A DNA stretch of 64,000 bases from Candidatus Tisiphia endosymbiont of Sialis lutaria (GTDB lineage Bacteria > Pseudomonadota > Alphaproteobacteria > Rickettsiales > Rickettsiaceae), in the NCBI RefSeq assembly GCF_964026535.1, contig NZ_OZ032153.1, forward strand, positions 868,001-932,000, read 5' to 3'. Below the pieces are notes generated by a model. That model had not been told where the DNA came from. It searched no databases and saw only the letters and a program-made list of their open reading frames with translations. This document shows, one piece after another, positions 63,484 to 64,000 of this stretch (its first letter is position 1; every line of letters begins with the position of its first letter). The position numbers and the translations under genes are program-made.

Positions 63484-64000
63484 TTATATATTTTCCCCTA
63501 TATCAACCAGGATTACACAAACAGGAACAGCAGGGAAATGCCTTTTTAATCTTTCAATATCGTAAACAAGCTGTTCTCCATAAGAAACACCTGTTGACAT
63601 TTGTTGTTGTAAACTATGACATGGTACTATTTCTATTCCTACATCAGCCTTATTTTCATTGAAAAAATACTGAAATTTTGCCAGATCATAAAACATAAAA
63701 GCATATTTGCCAAATTGAACTTCAACTAAAACCTTATCCTTTACAAAATCTATTTGTTTATATGAATTTGATATAACCTTGTCGTGATTTGGTATAACAA
63801 TATCATATTTATCTATTATTTCGTGAAATCCTCTTGAGTTAAATTGTTGAGCAAAAGCATTATTTAATTCTTTTGGCGAATAAAGCATTTTTCCTTTATT
63901 TGCTTTCTCTTTGCTGATTTTGTTTTTCTTTATATCATTTATCGCTTTTATTGATTCATGAACTTCTTGAAAAATTTTAGGATAATCAACTTGTAAAATT
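63484..64000 (-). CDS. BglII-family restriction endonuclease (5' end outside window)
   Basis: The frame runs open to the window edge, giving 171 residues; the ATG at 63888 is probably internal. The catalytic pattern is IDFVKDKVLVEVQFG: aspartate, nine positions on glutamate, two further glutamine, the same spacing as D84-E93-Q95 in BglII. FYDLAKFQYFFNENKADVGI, SYGEQLVYDIERL and VPVCVILVDIG follow and fit the family. Such enzymes cut GATC-containing sites and need a methyltransferase, which is not in the window. The site cannot be read from sequence. Confidence 0.8.
   Translation of the reverse strand, partial: ILQVDYPKIFQEVHESIKAINDIKKNKISKEKANKGKMLYSPKELNNAFAQQFNSRGFHEIIDKYDIVIPNHDKVISNSYKQIDFVKDKVLVEVQFGKYAFMFYDLAKFQYFFNENKADVGIEIVPCHSLQQQMSTGVSYGEQLVYDIERLKRHFPAVPVCVILVDIGENI

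Overview
This is an AT-rich, gene-dense chromosomal window from an obligately intracellular alphaproteobacterium of the order Rickettsiales, most likely a Rickettsia or a close relative in the Rickettsiaceae. The signs are: a CtrA response regulator, a split isc operon with two cysteine desulfurases, an autotransporter-type surface protein, a plasmid-type replication protein remnant, rickettsia-restricted hypothetical proteins, and above all many short palindromic repeats, some of which sit in frame inside proteins. I cannot name the species from sequence alone.

Layout. 1-3.9 kb: RNase J (cut by the window edge), ubiG, gltX and a DUF6314-like gene. 4.4-6.2 kb: a replication-protein remnant, an IS630-type insertion sequence and a small gene cut by it. 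6.4-9.1 kb: a membrane glycosyltransferase behind a frameshifted envelope-protein gene. 9.5-15.1 kb: small hypotheticals, an HU-like protein, a hemerythrin, a small-molecule kinase, holB and a histidine phosphatase. 15.5-18.9 kb: nuoL-K-J-I. 19.2-23.1 kb: a 1291-residue repeat-rich autotransporter. 23.6-31.9 kb: tig, tRNA-Leu, dapE, a universal stress protein, a TAXI binding protein, queH, an AmpG-type transporter and an exported HD-domain protein. 32.3-42.8 kb: rpmJ, ubiA, valS, hemC, recF, ctrA, gmk, a DUF465 gene and ubiX. 43.2-47.6 kb: mraY, murF and murE. 47.8-55.9 kb: yraN, an aldehyde dehydrogenase and the isc cluster (iscA, iscU, two Rpn nuclease genes, iscS, a second desulfurase, iscR). 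56-64 kb: a tandem-duplicated unknown protein, an IS1634-type element next to an ABC-transporter remnant, gltA, a dicarboxylate symporter, cutA, queD and a BglII-like endonuclease (cut by the window edge).

Functions that fit together. MurE (with a DNPR motif), MurF, MraY and DapE belong to meso-diaminopimelate peptidoglycan synthesis, and the AmpG-type transporter to its recycling. NuoIJKL, UbiA, UbiG and UbiX serve the respiratory chain. QueD and QueH are two steps of queuosine synthesis. IscR, IscS, IscU and IscA build Fe-S clusters, and a near-consensus IscR type-1 operator overlaps the iscR promoter.

Repeats. At least six palindromic families fill the gaps between genes: the TATAGTCAATTGA element; the GTCATTGCGAG element; the GCGGGAATGACA element; a 207-bp element with ACAACTGTTG ends; the CTAGGAGGCTGCCTACAATAAC element; and a 145-bp element. 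Several are nested in one another. Two copies of the 207-bp element have target duplications, one perfect over 12 bp, so they look like mobile miniature elements. Three genes carry the first element in frame, and at least four genes end inside a repeat.
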